From the NCBI GenBank assembly GCA_963697285.1, contig CAVONI010000012.1, positions 1,178,001-1,242,000 on the forward strand: a stretch of 64,000 nucleotides of DNA, in the 5' to 3' direction. Every line of letters starts with the position of its first letter. Position 1 is the first letter of the stretch. A program made the translations under genes and the position numbers. Below the pieces are notes generated by a model that was not told the origin of the DNA, ran no database searches, and saw nothing but the letters and a program-made list of their open reading frames with translations. Source of the DNA: JAEUQQ01 sp963697285 (GTDB taxonomy: Bacteria > Acidobacteriota > Vicinamibacteria > Vicinamibacterales > JAFNAJ01). Positions 1-8,809 of the stretch are shown piece by piece.

Positions 1-1
1 C

Positions 2-754
2 GGCCGCATCATGGTGTGGAACCACGACACCGGCGCCTGGATGGTCGGCGTCGATGTCGCACCCTACTTTGCCCACGAGGCCATCGAGCAGAGCGACCTC
101 GTGCTCGGCGACCTGCGCCGGCTGCCATTTCCCGACAACAGCTTCACGAAGGCGTGGTCGCTCGACGTGTTCGAACACCTGTCGAAGGAGGCCCTCGAGG
201 GATTCCTGCGCGAGACGGCGCGCGTGATGGCGCCGGGAGGCGCGGTGTTCGTCTACACGCACGTCCGGAAGAACGCGGGCATCGCGAAGGGACTGCGCTG
301 GATCAACCGGCTCGCCGGCTGGCTCGAGCGTCGCGGGCTGATCGACATGACCGTCGAGCGCCTGCGCAAGTCGGATCACCTCAACCCGCTGGCCGACATT
401 CCCGATCTCGAGCAGACGGTGGGGGCTGCCGGTTTCCGCGTCGCCCGCATCACGTACTACACGCCGCTCATCGGCGGCTTCGTCGAGAACATCCTGATGC
501 GCATGGCCGAGCACTTCATGGCGGCGCGGGCGCGCAAGGCGTCACCTGCCCTGGCCGGCGACCCGTCAGCCGCGGCGCGCGACGCCCGCACGTCGGCCAA
601 GGCGCGCATCGCCCGTGGCGGGCCCGTGTACTTCGCCCTGCAGGCGATGACGACGCTGATGATGCTCGACGTGTGGCTGTTCGGCCGCATCCAGTCGGGG
701 CCGTTCTTCGCGCTGCTCGTGAAGGACGCGTCTCCTCGCTCGCCGGCGGGATGA
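2..754 (+). CDS. SAM-dependent methyltransferase, 5' truncated by window edge
   Basis: This is a class I (Rossmann-fold) methyltransferase, probably acting on a surface-glycan or lipid intermediate given the glycosyltransferases that follow. The open frame continues to the left edge: codons for Gly-Arg-Ile precede the first ATG at 11. Motif I (the GxGxG loop) therefore lies outside the window, and that ATG is unlikely to be the true start. Visible are the post-motif-I acidic strand VGVDVAP, the motif-II-like stretch AWSLDVFEHL and the motif-III-like RVMAPGGAVFVYTH, as in the Methyltransf_11 family. A hydrophobic C-terminal part may contact the membrane. The TGA overlaps the next start codon (ATGA). 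Substrate unknown. Confidence 0.75.
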   Translation, partial: GRIMVWNHDTGAWMVGVDVAPYFAHEAIEQSDLVLGDLRRLPFPDNSFTKAWSLDVFEHLSKEALEGFLRETARVMAPGGAVFVYTHVRKNAGIAKGLRWINRLAGWLERRGLIDMTVERLRKSDHLNPLADIPDLEQTVGAAGFRVARITYYTPLIGGFVENILMRMAEHFMAARARKASPALAGDPSAAARDARTSAKARIARGGPVYFALQAMTTLMMLDVWLFGRIQSGPFFALLVKDASPRSPAG

Positions 755-1945
755 GGCGGATGCGCATCCTGTACTGCGCGCTCGACCAGCGCGTGCCAGG
801 CACGACGGGCGGCGCCACCCACGTGCGCGCGGTGGCCGAGGGCCTCGCACGACTCGGGCACCACGTTCGCGTCCTGACCGGACGGGGCGACGGCCCGTTC
901 CCGGTCGATCCGTCCTGCACCGGCCACCTCGACTGGATCGCGCTGGCCGCCCCGGGCCATCGCCCGCACCTCAGGCTGATGCGGCTGGCTGCCGTCACGC
1001 GCCTGGCGCGCGCATGGCGGCCCGACGTCATCCTCGAGCGCTACCACAACTTCGGAGGCGAGGGCGTGCTCGCCGCGCGCGAACTGGACGCGCTGCGGGT
1101 GCTCGAGGTGAACGCGCCGGTCATCGACCATCCGGGCTCGTCGAAGCGCACCGTCGATCGCCTCCTGCTGGTGGAGCCGATGCGCCGATGGCGCGAGTAT
1201 CTCTGCCGGCACGCCGATCTCTTCGTGACCCCGCAGCGGTCGATCCTCCCGGCGTTCGTGGACGAGGCGGCGATCGTCGAGATCGAGTGGGGCGCCGACA
1301 CTGACCGCTTCCATCCGGCCGCGGAGGGCGCGGCACCGTACGCCCGGACACGAGATGAGGTCGTGGCGGTGTTCGCCGGCGCGTTCCGCCCGTGGCACGG
1401 CGCGCACCTGCTGGTCGAGGCGATTGCCGCGCTCGACGCACCGGTGCGCTCACGCGTCCACGCGGTGTTCATCGGCGACGGCCCGGAATTGCCCCGCGTC
1501 CGCGCCGCGGTCGCGCGCGCCGGGCTCACGCGTGTCACGTTCACCGGCGCCGTGCCGTACGAGCAGATGCCGGCCGCACTCGCGGCTGCCGACATCGGCG
1601 TGGCGCCCTTCGACGTGGCCGCGCACCCACCGCTGCAGCTCGCCTTCTACTGGTCGCCGCTGAAGATCTTCGAGTACATGGCCAGCGGACGCCCCGTGGT
1701 CGCCCCGAGGCTGCCGCGCCTCGCGGCGCTCGTGGGCGAAGGACGCGAGGGATCGCCTCTACGATCCCCACGACGCGAACGGGCTGCGCAATGCGCTGGC
1801 GGCACTCGTCGCCGACCATGACCTCTGCCTGCGGCTCGGCCAGGCGGCGCGCGCGCGCGCGGTGCGCGACTACTCGTGGCACGCCCACTGCGCGCGGCTG
1901 GCCGACACGTTCGCGCGGCACCGCGCCGCGACGGTGCCTGCATGA
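751..1945 (+). CDS. GT4-type glycosyltransferase, frameshifted as sequenced
   Basis: A GT-B fold glycosyltransferase of about 397 residues once the frame is repaired. The N-terminal half starts MRRMRILYCALDQRVPG and has the glycine-rich acceptor loop TTGGATHVRAV. The C-terminal half has FIGDGPELPRVRAAV and EYMASGRPVVAP, typical of nucleotide-sugar binding in GT4. The frame breaks at the GGG run 1749-1751. Removing one G continues as DRLYDPHDANGLRNAL and runs to a TGA at 1943-1945, which overlaps the next ATG. Without repair the frame ends at 1821 in unrelated sequence. The expected C-terminal helices are intact in the shifted frame, so a sequencing indel is more likely than decay. The start at 751 overlaps the methyltransferase stop; an internal ATG at 760 is possible. 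Confidence 0.75.
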
Positions 1946-3249
1946 CGTCCCTGCGGGTGCTGCTGGCGACCGACGCGTTTCCGCCGCTCTGCGGCGGCAG
2001 CGGCTGGAGCACGTACGAACTCGCGCGCCAGTTGCGCGCGCGCGGGCACGTGGTGCACGTCGTGCAGCCGAAGCCTGGCACCGCCGGGGGCCCGCGAACG
2101 CGCGAGTACGACGACTTCGGGGTCGTCGAGGTGGGGTCGTGGGCGCCGCGAACACCGTTCGTGCGCAACTACGTGAAGAACGAGCGCCTCTACCCGCGCC
2201 TGGGCGCCATGCTCGCCGACTACGTGCGCACCCACGCCATCGACGTCGTCCACGCCCAGCACGTGCTGACGATCCCGGCGGCCGTGCACGCGCGGGCCGG
2301 CGCCGGCGTTCCGGTCGTCGCCACGGTGCGCGACTACTGGCCGGTCTGCTACTGGGCCGACCTGATCGTCGATCGCGACGACCCGCGGCTGTGCCCCGGC
2401 TGCACGGCGGCGCAGATGACGCGCTGCGTGCGGCCGCGGGCTGGATCGGCCTGGCCGCTGGCGCTGCCGATGATTCCGTACATGCGCGCGAACCTCGCGA
2501 ACAAGCGGCGAGCGCTGGCGCGCGTCGACACGCTGATCGCCGTCAGCCGCGTGATCGGCGACGACCTCCTTGCACGGGCCCCGGAACTCGCCGCGACGCC
2601 GGTCGAGATCATCCCCAACCCGGTCGACCTGGCCGGCGTGCGCGCTGCGGCCGCGGCCACGCCCGTCGATGCGCCCGCCGGGACCTTTGCGATCTACGTC
2701 GGCAAGCTCGAGCCGAACAAGGGCGTCGCGTTCCTGGTGCCGGCACTGCAGCGCGCACGCCTGTCGCTCCCGCTCGTCGTGGTCGGCGACGGCTCGATGC
2801 GCGCGCGACTGGAGCGCGAGGCCCGCGACGCGCGACTCGACGTGAGGGTCACCGGCTGGCGCTCCCGCGACGAGACGCTGGCGCTGATGTCGCACGCCGC
2901 CTTCGTCGTGTTCCCGTCGCTCGGACCTGAGTCACTGAGTCGGGTGCTGCTCGAGTCGGGGGCGCTGGGCGTGCCGGCGGCCGCGATGGACACCGGCGGC
3001 ACGTCAGACATCGTGCGGCACGGCGAGACGGGCCTGCTCTCGCGTGACGCGACGATGCTCGGGGATCACGTCGCCGAGCTTGCGGCCGACGAGGGCCTGC
3101 GGCGCCGGCTTGGCCTGGCCGCACGCAGGCACGTCGAGGCGACATTCGACGCGCCCGCGGTGGTCTCGCGCGTGGACGAGGTCTATCGGCGCGTGATCGC
3201 GGCGACGACGGCCTCCCGCCGACGTCCGACCGACGGAGACGCGTCGTGA
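1942..3249 (+). CDS. GT4-type glycosyltransferase
   Basis: A 435-residue cytoplasmic glycosyltransferase of the GT-B fold, likely adding a sugar in surface-polysaccharide assembly. The N-terminus MTSLRVLLATDAFPPLCGG carries the glycine-rich loop. The C-terminal half has the donor-site strand YVGKLEPNKGV and the EX7E signature in PESLSRVLLESGALG. A cysteine-containing insert (DPRLCPGCTAAQ) in the N-terminal domain recalls GT4 enzymes with a small Cys-rich loop. The ATG at 1942 is chosen because it forms an ATGA overlap with the preceding gene; an open frame extends upstream to 1876 but would lie inside that gene. The stop overlaps the next start (GTGA). Sugar specificity cannot be read from the sequence. 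Confidence 0.85.
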   Translation: MTSLRVLLATDAFPPLCGGSGWSTYELARQLRARGHVVHVVQPKPGTAGGPRTREYDDFGVVEVGSWAPRTPFVRNYVKNERLYPRLGAMLADYVRTHAIDVVHAQHVLTIPAAVHARAGAGVPVVATVRDYWPVCYWADLIVDRDDPRLCPGCTAAQMTRCVRPRAGSAWPLALPMIPYMRANLANKRRALARVDTLIAVSRVIGDDLLARAPELAATPVEIIPNPVDLAGVRAAAAATPVDAPAGTFAIYVGKLEPNKGVAFLVPALQRARLSLPLVVVGDGSMRARLEREARDARLDVRVTGWRSRDETLALMSHAAFVVFPSLGPESLSRVLLESGALGVPAAAMDTGGTSDIVRHGETGLLSRDATMLGDHVAELAADEGLRRRLGLAARRHVEATFDAPAVVSRVDEVYRRVIAATTASRRRPTDGDAS

Positions 3250-4511
3250 CTACCCCGCTGCGCGTTGCGGTCCTGTCGCGGTCCATCGCGCCGCTGCACG
3301 CGATCGGCGGGCTCGAACGGTCGGCGCACGACCTGGTCGTGCACCTGGCCCGGAGGGGCGTCGAGGTGACGGTCATCGCGCCGCCGGCACGTGACCCGTC
3401 GGCGTCGGCGTCGTTGCCGGCAACCGTGATCGCCGTGCCGTACCGCTCGTTCCCGCTCGCCAACCGTCGTGGGACGACGATCCTCGACCGCGACACCGCG
3501 TATCCGCTGTTCGGATGGCGCGCGGGCCGCCTCGCCCACGAGTTGGTGAGGCAGGGAAAGATCGACATCGTGCACGGCTTTGGCGCGAGCGTCTTCGGAT
3601 ATGCCCTCGCACGGGGACGGCGTCCGGCCGCGACGGCGCCCCTCGTGCTCAATCCGCAGGGCCTCGAGGAGTTCGGGGGCTCGGCCCCCGACTCGGTCAG
3701 GCTCAAGCGCCTCGCGTACGCCCCGCTGCAGTTCGTGGTGCGCGTCTGCGCGCGCCACGCCGATCGCGTCATCGCCACCGACAGGGCGCTGGCTCCGGTC
3801 GTGCGCCGGCACCTCGACATCCCGGGCGATCGGCTCGTCACCATCCCGAACGCGATCGACCTCGCGGCGTGCGACGCGCTGGCCGCAGGCCAGGAACGGG
3901 AGGCCGTGCGCGCCCGCTTCAACATCCCGGATGGCGTCCAGTTGCTGGTGTCGGCCGGACGGCTCGAACAGAACAAGGGCTTCCACGTGATGGCCCGTGC
4001 ACTGGGCACCTTGCGCACCGCGCGACCCTGGCACTGGATCCTGGCCGGCGACGGCTCCTATCGTCCGACCATCGTCGCCGCGATCGCCGAGGCGGGGATC
4101 GTGGCACACGTGACGCTGGCGGGCCGGATTGACGATGCCGCGCTGCACGGATTGTATGGGGCGGCCGACGTGTTCGTGCACCCGACGCTGTACGAAGGGA
4201 GTTCGCTCGTCACCCTCGAAGCCATGGCGCGCAGCGTGCCGGTCATCGCGACCTGGGCCGGGGGCCTGCCCGACAAGGTGCGTCCGCACGAGAACGGCTG
4301 GCTCGTTGCCGCCGGAGAGCCCGAGGCGCTGGCGCGCGCGGTGGGTGAGGCGCTCGACGCTGATCCCGACATGCGCGGGCGTTTCGGGGCATCGTCGCGA
4401 CGGATCGTCGAGCGTGAGTTCTCGTGGGAGGTGATCGCGCGGCAGACTGTCGACCTGTACGAGTCGCTTCTCGAGGCTGCCCCAGGGCGAGCCGGCGCCA
4501 AATCGCGATGA
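3246..4511 (+). CDS. GT4-type glycosyltransferase
   Basis: A 421-residue GT-B glycosyltransferase, third in a row of overlapping glycosyltransferase genes, so the three probably act in one glycan pathway. It starts at a GTG that shares bases with the previous stop. The glycine-rich acceptor loop is at about residues 14-22 (LHAIGGLERS). The donor domain has SAGRLEQNKGFHV near residue 240, and the EX7E motif EGSSLVTLE lies near residue 320 in HPTLYEGSSLVTLEAMARS. These are the usual GT4 (glycosyl transferases group 1) marks. No membrane segment or signal peptide is evident. The acceptor and sugar are unknown. Confidence 0.85.
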   Translation: MTTPLRVAVLSRSIAPLHAIGGLERSAHDLVVHLARRGVEVTVIAPPARDPSASASLPATVIAVPYRSFPLANRRGTTILDRDTAYPLFGWRAGRLAHELVRQGKIDIVHGFGASVFGYALARGRRPAATAPLVLNPQGLEEFGGSAPDSVRLKRLAYAPLQFVVRVCARHADRVIATDRALAPVVRRHLDIPGDRLVTIPNAIDLAACDALAAGQEREAVRARFNIPDGVQLLVSAGRLEQNKGFHVMARALGTLRTARPWHWILAGDGSYRPTIVAAIAEAGIVAHVTLAGRIDDAALHGLYGAADVFVHPTLYEGSSLVTLEAMARSVPVIATWAGGLPDKVRPHENGWLVAAGEPEALARAVGEALDADPDMRGRFGASSRRIVEREFSWEVIARQTVDLYESLLEAAPGRAGAKSR

Positions 4512-4625
4512 ACCCTGAGCTCGCCTCTCACGGCGCGACGGGCGCAGCGCGCTCAGGAGGACCCGCCACCTCGGCTAAGATTGGTGAATGCCAAGCGCTG
4601 GTGGTTTCGAGGAGGACACTGGACA

Positions 4626-6155
4626 GTGATCGACGGCTTGGGGCGCCTTGCCCCGGAGACACGAACCCGGTTGCTGCTCGTCACGGTACTCGCCGTGGCG
4701 GCGGCCCTCCGCTTCTATCGCATCGGTAACGGCATTCCGTTTGCCCTCGGCATCGACGAACCAGAGATCCTCGTGCGCGCCGTGCGCATCATGCAGACGG
4801 GAGACTTCAACCCCCACTTCTTCGACTACCCGAGCTTGCCGATCTACCTGCACCTGCTGGTGGCGATCGCGCGCTTCGTCGTCGGCGCTGCGACGCACGA
4901 GTTCACGAGCCTTGCGCAGGCAGACTTCACCGATTACGTGATGTGGTCGCGCATCGTGACGGCAGTGCTTGGCGTGGCGACCGTCTACGTGACCTACCGT
5001 GTCGGGCTGCACTGGAGTCGCTGGCACGGCCTGCTCGCCGCCGCCGTGCTCGCCGTGCTACCCATGGCCGTGCGTGAGGCACGTTTTGCGCTGACCGACA
5101 CGCCGATGGCCATGTTGGCGGCGTCGGCATTGTGGGCGGCGCTCGTCGCGCGTGAGCGGGCCACCCCGTGCGCCTTCGCCGTCGCCGCTGCCGTCGCTGG
5201 CCTCGCCATGGGGATGAAATACACCGCCGGCCTGGTGGTCCTGTTCCCGCTCCTCGCTGTGTGGACGTCATCGGTGCACATGCGCGTGCGCCTCTGGTGG
5301 AGCGTCCTCGTCGTCGGCACCTGGGCTGTGGCCTTCCTCGTGGTTGCTCCATACACAGTGCTCGACCTGCCGGCGTTTCTGAACGGCTTTGCCAAGCTCA
5401 TGGGCTCGTATGCCCCGCGTCCGCTGTCCGAGGCGCCGTGGATCACGTACCTGAAGCACATCCGGATCGCGTTCGGCTGGCCGGGCGTGGCGTTGCTGAT
5501 CGCCGGACTGCTGGTGGCCATCGTGCACATCGTGCGCGGCCCCGCGCGGAGCCGGTGGATCCTGCTCGTGGTGTTTCCCGTGCTTCACTACCTGGTGATT
5601 TCGAGGCAGAACCTGGTCTTTGCCCGGTATCTGCTGCCGATCATGCCGGCGGCGTGCCTGCTCGTCGCATCGGGCATGATGGCGATTGTTTCCGCCGCCC
5701 GCGGCCGGGTCGCGGCGATCGCGGTGCGGCGTGCCCTCATGGCGGTGTTCGTGGCGGGTGTGCTCGCGCCGCCGGCGATGACGTCGCTGGGCATCGTGCG
5801 CGCCGCCGGGCGCAGTACGACACAGGCCGAGGCCTACGAGTGGCTGGAGGCGAACTTGCGCGCCGGCGAGTCGGCCGTGATCGAGAACTACGTGGTGCGG
5901 CTGAACGACTCGCGGTTCCGCCCGCTCTACCTCAGGCGGCTCATCGAGAAGACGTTCGACGAGCACGTGCGCTCGGGCGCGCGCTACATGGTGGCGACCT
6001 CGCAGATGTATGGCGCGGCACTCGCGCACCCCGAGCAGGATCGCGGTCGCTACGAGGCGTACATGGCGCTGTTCACGCAGGCGAAGGAAGTCGGCAGGTT
6101 CTCGCCGTCCGCCGACCGCCCGGGACCCGAGGTGCGCGTGTTCGAGCTCCGATAG
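4626..6155 (+). CDS. GT39/ArnT-like membrane glycosyltransferase
   Basis: A polytopic inner-membrane protein of about 509 residues resembling the PMT/ArnT (GT39) group, which takes sugars from polyprenyl-phosphate donors on the periplasmic side. After the first membrane helix comes the loop IPFALGIDEPEILVRAV, whose acidic pair matches the catalytic DE/DD position of the family. About ten further hydrophobic segments follow, then a soluble C-terminal tail. I chose the GTG at 4626 because a strong Shine-Dalgarno (gaggagg, 4609-4615) lies 10 bases ahead; TTG 4581 or GTG 4584 would be in frame but lack a ribosome site. It ends six bases from the convergent ligase-like gene. Confidence 0.75.
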   Translation: MIDGLGRLAPETRTRLLLVTVLAVAAALRFYRIGNGIPFALGIDEPEILVRAVRIMQTGDFNPHFFDYPSLPIYLHLLVAIARFVVGAATHEFTSLAQADFTDYVMWSRIVTAVLGVATVYVTYRVGLHWSRWHGLLAAAVLAVLPMAVREARFALTDTPMAMLAASALWAALVARERATPCAFAVAAAVAGLAMGMKYTAGLVVLFPLLAVWTSSVHMRVRLWWSVLVVGTWAVAFLVVAPYTVLDLPAFLNGFAKLMGSYAPRPLSEAPWITYLKHIRIAFGWPGVALLIAGLLVAIVHIVRGPARSRWILLVVFPVLHYLVISRQNLVFARYLLPIMPAACLLVASGMMAIVSAARGRVAAIAVRRALMAVFVAGVLAPPAMTSLGIVRAAGRSTTQAEAYEWLEANLRAGESAVIENYVVRLNDSRFRPLYLRRLIEKTFDEHVRSGARYMVATSQMYGAALAHPEQDRGRYEAYMALFTQAKEVGRFSPSADRPGPEVRVFELR

Positions 6156-6161
6156 CTGGGC

Positions 6162-8163
6162 TCATCGTCCTGTCGGCAGCATCCACTCGATGGCGGCGAG
6201 CATGACGCCGAGATCGCGTCCGTCACCAGGTGCACGCCACGTGGGCGACACCCGCAGGCGAATCGACCGGTACGCGCCACTGCGTTTCGCCGGCAGCACG
6301 TAGCGAACCACCCGCCAGTTGTGATCGTCGAGCGTGAGCCGATCGACGGCGCGGCCGTCGACGGCCACGTCGACGCCCTGCGGTGTCGGTGACAGCGACC
6401 GCACCGTGAACGACAGGCGCACGGCCTCGGCCGGAACGTGGAACAACGCCTCGTGTTCCGTCCATCGGTACGCACGACCGTCGGCGCCGACTTCCTCGTC
6501 GTAGAACCCCTCGAATACGCGCGTGCGGTCGACGGCGTCGATCGCGGCCAGGGCGCGCGGCACGACCGATAGCACCACGACGAGGAGGACCAGCCACGGA
6601 AGCCAGCGGCGCCGCGCAGGCGCCGCGCTCCCACCCGGCGCCGGAGCCCCCAGCGCGACGGCGACCAGGGTCCATGTCGTGAACTGTCCTTCACGCAGCA
6701 ACAGTGAGTGGCCGGTCAGGCACGTGACGGCGAAGGCCACGACGCCGGCGCACGCCGCCGCGGCAGCCCAACGCTCGCCGGCGCGGCACCGTGAGTCTGA
6801 CAGGTCCCGGCTGGCGCGGCGCAGTGCGGCCGTCCAGATCGCGAGCAGCACCGCCAGCGCCGGCAGGCCCTGTTCGGCCGCCAGCTGGAGGAAGTAGTTG
6901 TGCGCGTTCTCCTGCTGGCGAGGCAGCAGCGCGGGGTTGCTCGCGTAGCGCGAGACGTCCTTGAAGAAGCGCCCGATACCGATGCCCGCAAGCGGCCGCT
7001 CGGCGACCATGTGGCCTGCCGCTTCCCAGAATGCCAGGCGTCCCTTCAACCGCTCGGCCAGCGGCGCCCTGAAGTTCAGGGTGGCCACGACGGGATCGAG
7101 GTACGACCGCTGCTCGACGACACGAACGTCACGCACGGTGCCCCAGGTGGCGAGCCCGATCAGCAGCACCGCACACCCCGCTCCAGCGGCGAACGTGGCG
7201 TGGCGCAAACGCCGGCGGGTCTGCTCGGGCAACGGCACCACCCCGTGGTGCCAGACCAGCCCGGCCATCACCAGTCCGCCCACCGCCATGCCCACCCACG
7301 CCACCCGCGACGCGGTGAACACGTTGGCCGTCACGATCGCGCAGACCCCCAGCCACCAGAACGCCCGCCGCCCGCGCGTCGATGTCGTCAGCGCGAGCCA
7401 CACGGCCGCGGGCAGCAGCATCCCGAGGAAGGCCCCGAGCGCGTTGACATCGGTGAACGTGGCGTTGATGCGCCGCAGGAACGGGTCGACCTGGAGCCAG
7501 AAGGGGAGCAGGTAGGCACCCGTCCACCACTGCCAGATCCCCAGCCCGGCGACGATCACCGCAGAGACCGCCATCGCCGCCAGCACGGGCGCGCGCCCGG
7601 TCACGGCGACCACGCGCCTCGCCAGCCAGAACACGGCGAGCCCTTCGAGCATGACCATCCACGACGTCACCGACGCGAGCACGTGGCGTTGCGTGTTCGA
7701 GGTGACGGATTCCAGGCGCAGGAAGGTGACGACCTCGCGCAGCAGGGCGGCGAATCCGCCGTGCCCCACCGCCAGCGGCGCGACGGCCACGATGGCCGAG
7801 GCGGTCGTCATGACCGCGAAGACGAGCGTCCAGCGACTCGGGGTGGGACTCGCGCCCGGTGCCCCCCAGGCGGCGCGCAGGGCCGGCGGGAATCAGCAAC
7901 GCCAGCGCCCACTGTTCGATGAGCGAGACGTTCGGCCAACCCACCAGCGACGGCACTACTGGCAACAGTGGGCCACCGACGAGCAGCGCGAGGAACGAGG
8001 GGACAGGGGCGATGGCGCCCAGGATTGCGACCAGCACCCAGGCGGCGCGCAGCGGCAGCGGCAGCAACGGGTGGCCGAGAAACCTCGCCACGGGCCCGAA
8101 CAGCACGGCGCCGACGGCCAGGGTGATGACAATGCGACGAAGCGCCGTCAGCACGACACCCAC
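6162..8163 (-). CDS. O-antigen-ligase-like polymerase/ligase, frameshifted as sequenced
   Basis: A polytopic protein of about 666 residues of the Wzy/WaaL type. Many hydrophobic helices are followed by a periplasmic C-terminal domain of about 130 residues (from roughly FEGFYDEEVGADG on). The conserved loop resembling RPLAGIGIGRFF followed by ENAHNYFLQLAAEQG is the usual O-antigen ligase (Wzy_C) signature. Two frames must be joined. The N-terminal part starts at GTG 8163 or 8154 and ends in LALLIPAG. Removing one C from the CCC run near 7881 continues as LRAAWGAPGASPTPSRWTL and leads into the main frame. It lies 13 bases after the SurA-like gene and closes the long minus-strand run. Ligase versus polymerase cannot be decided. 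Confidence 0.65.
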
Positions 8164-8176
8164 TCCGTCTCGCGAC

Positions 8177-8809
8177 TCATCGCGGCGCCGCGACGATGTC
8201 GGCACGGCGGCGCACGCCCTCGAGCCAGGAATCGACGAGCGCCTGCTGCCGCGTCGCGATGAGCGCCGCGCGTGCCCTCGCCAGGGCGGCGTCGTCGGCC
8301 TGGGTGCCCGCCTGCGTGAAGCGGGCAGCGTTCGTCGCAAAGAACGCCGCCACCTCCTCGTCGGTCGGCTGCGCAGCCGCCGTGAACCGCTGCGCGACAT
8401 AGGCCTCGATGCGCAGGTCGTCCCTCAGCCACGCCCGCAGCCGGTCGTCGGTCATCGCGTCACGGGTGGCGAGTTGCCCGCGCGCGCTCGCGTCGAGTGC
8501 GGCCTCGACCTGCAGCCGCCGCGCCTCGACCTGTGCGTCTGGCAGCGCCGACGGCGATGCACGGTCCACCTCGTCGAGCATGAGCGCTCGATCGACCAGG
8601 GCCGCGACGGGATCCGCGGGAACACGGCCTTGCGCACCGAGCAGGTGCGCGGCGGCCCGAACGTCGGATGCCGTGATGACCTGCCCGTTGACGGTCACGA
8701 CGACCGCGTCGAGCACCACCGGCGCCGGCTGAGCGCAAGCAGGCAGCACGGGCGCCACGGCGATCACCGTCGCCCCGAGCACGATCGCACCGCAGCAGGA
8801 GACCCGCAT
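8177..8809 (-). CDS. SurA-N-like periplasmic chaperone without PPIase domain
   Basis: A 210-residue exported protein. It begins with a hydrophobic signal peptide (about residues 1-26, ending PACAQPAP). Then comes VVLDAVVVTVNGQVITASDV, the characteristic start of the SurA N-terminal chaperone domain, in which the mature protein opens with a strand and the NGxxIT motif. The rest is helical and matches the SurA N-domain in size. No parvulin-type prolyl isomerase domain follows, so this would be a chaperone-only variant. Its ATG overlaps the stop of the TamA-like gene (ATGA), which suggests coupled translation and a role in delivering or folding outer-membrane proteins for that machinery. The family assignment comes from pattern, not alignment. 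Confidence 0.7.
   Translation of the reverse strand: MRVSCCGAIVLGATVIAVAPVLPACAQPAPVVLDAVVVTVNGQVITASDVRAAAHLLGAQGRVPADPVAALVDRALMLDEVDRASPSALPDAQVEARRLQVEAALDASARGQLATRDAMTDDRLRAWLRDDLRIEAYVAQRFTAAAQPTDEEVAAFFATNAARFTQAGTQADDAALARARAALIATRQQALVDSWLEGVRRRADIVAAPR

Noticed and set aside
457..1407. Long minus-strand open frame opposite the first glycosyltransferase
   Set aside because: It is an Arg/Ala-rich shadow of the plus-strand genes, typical of high-GC DNA; the plus-strand frames carry the family motifs.
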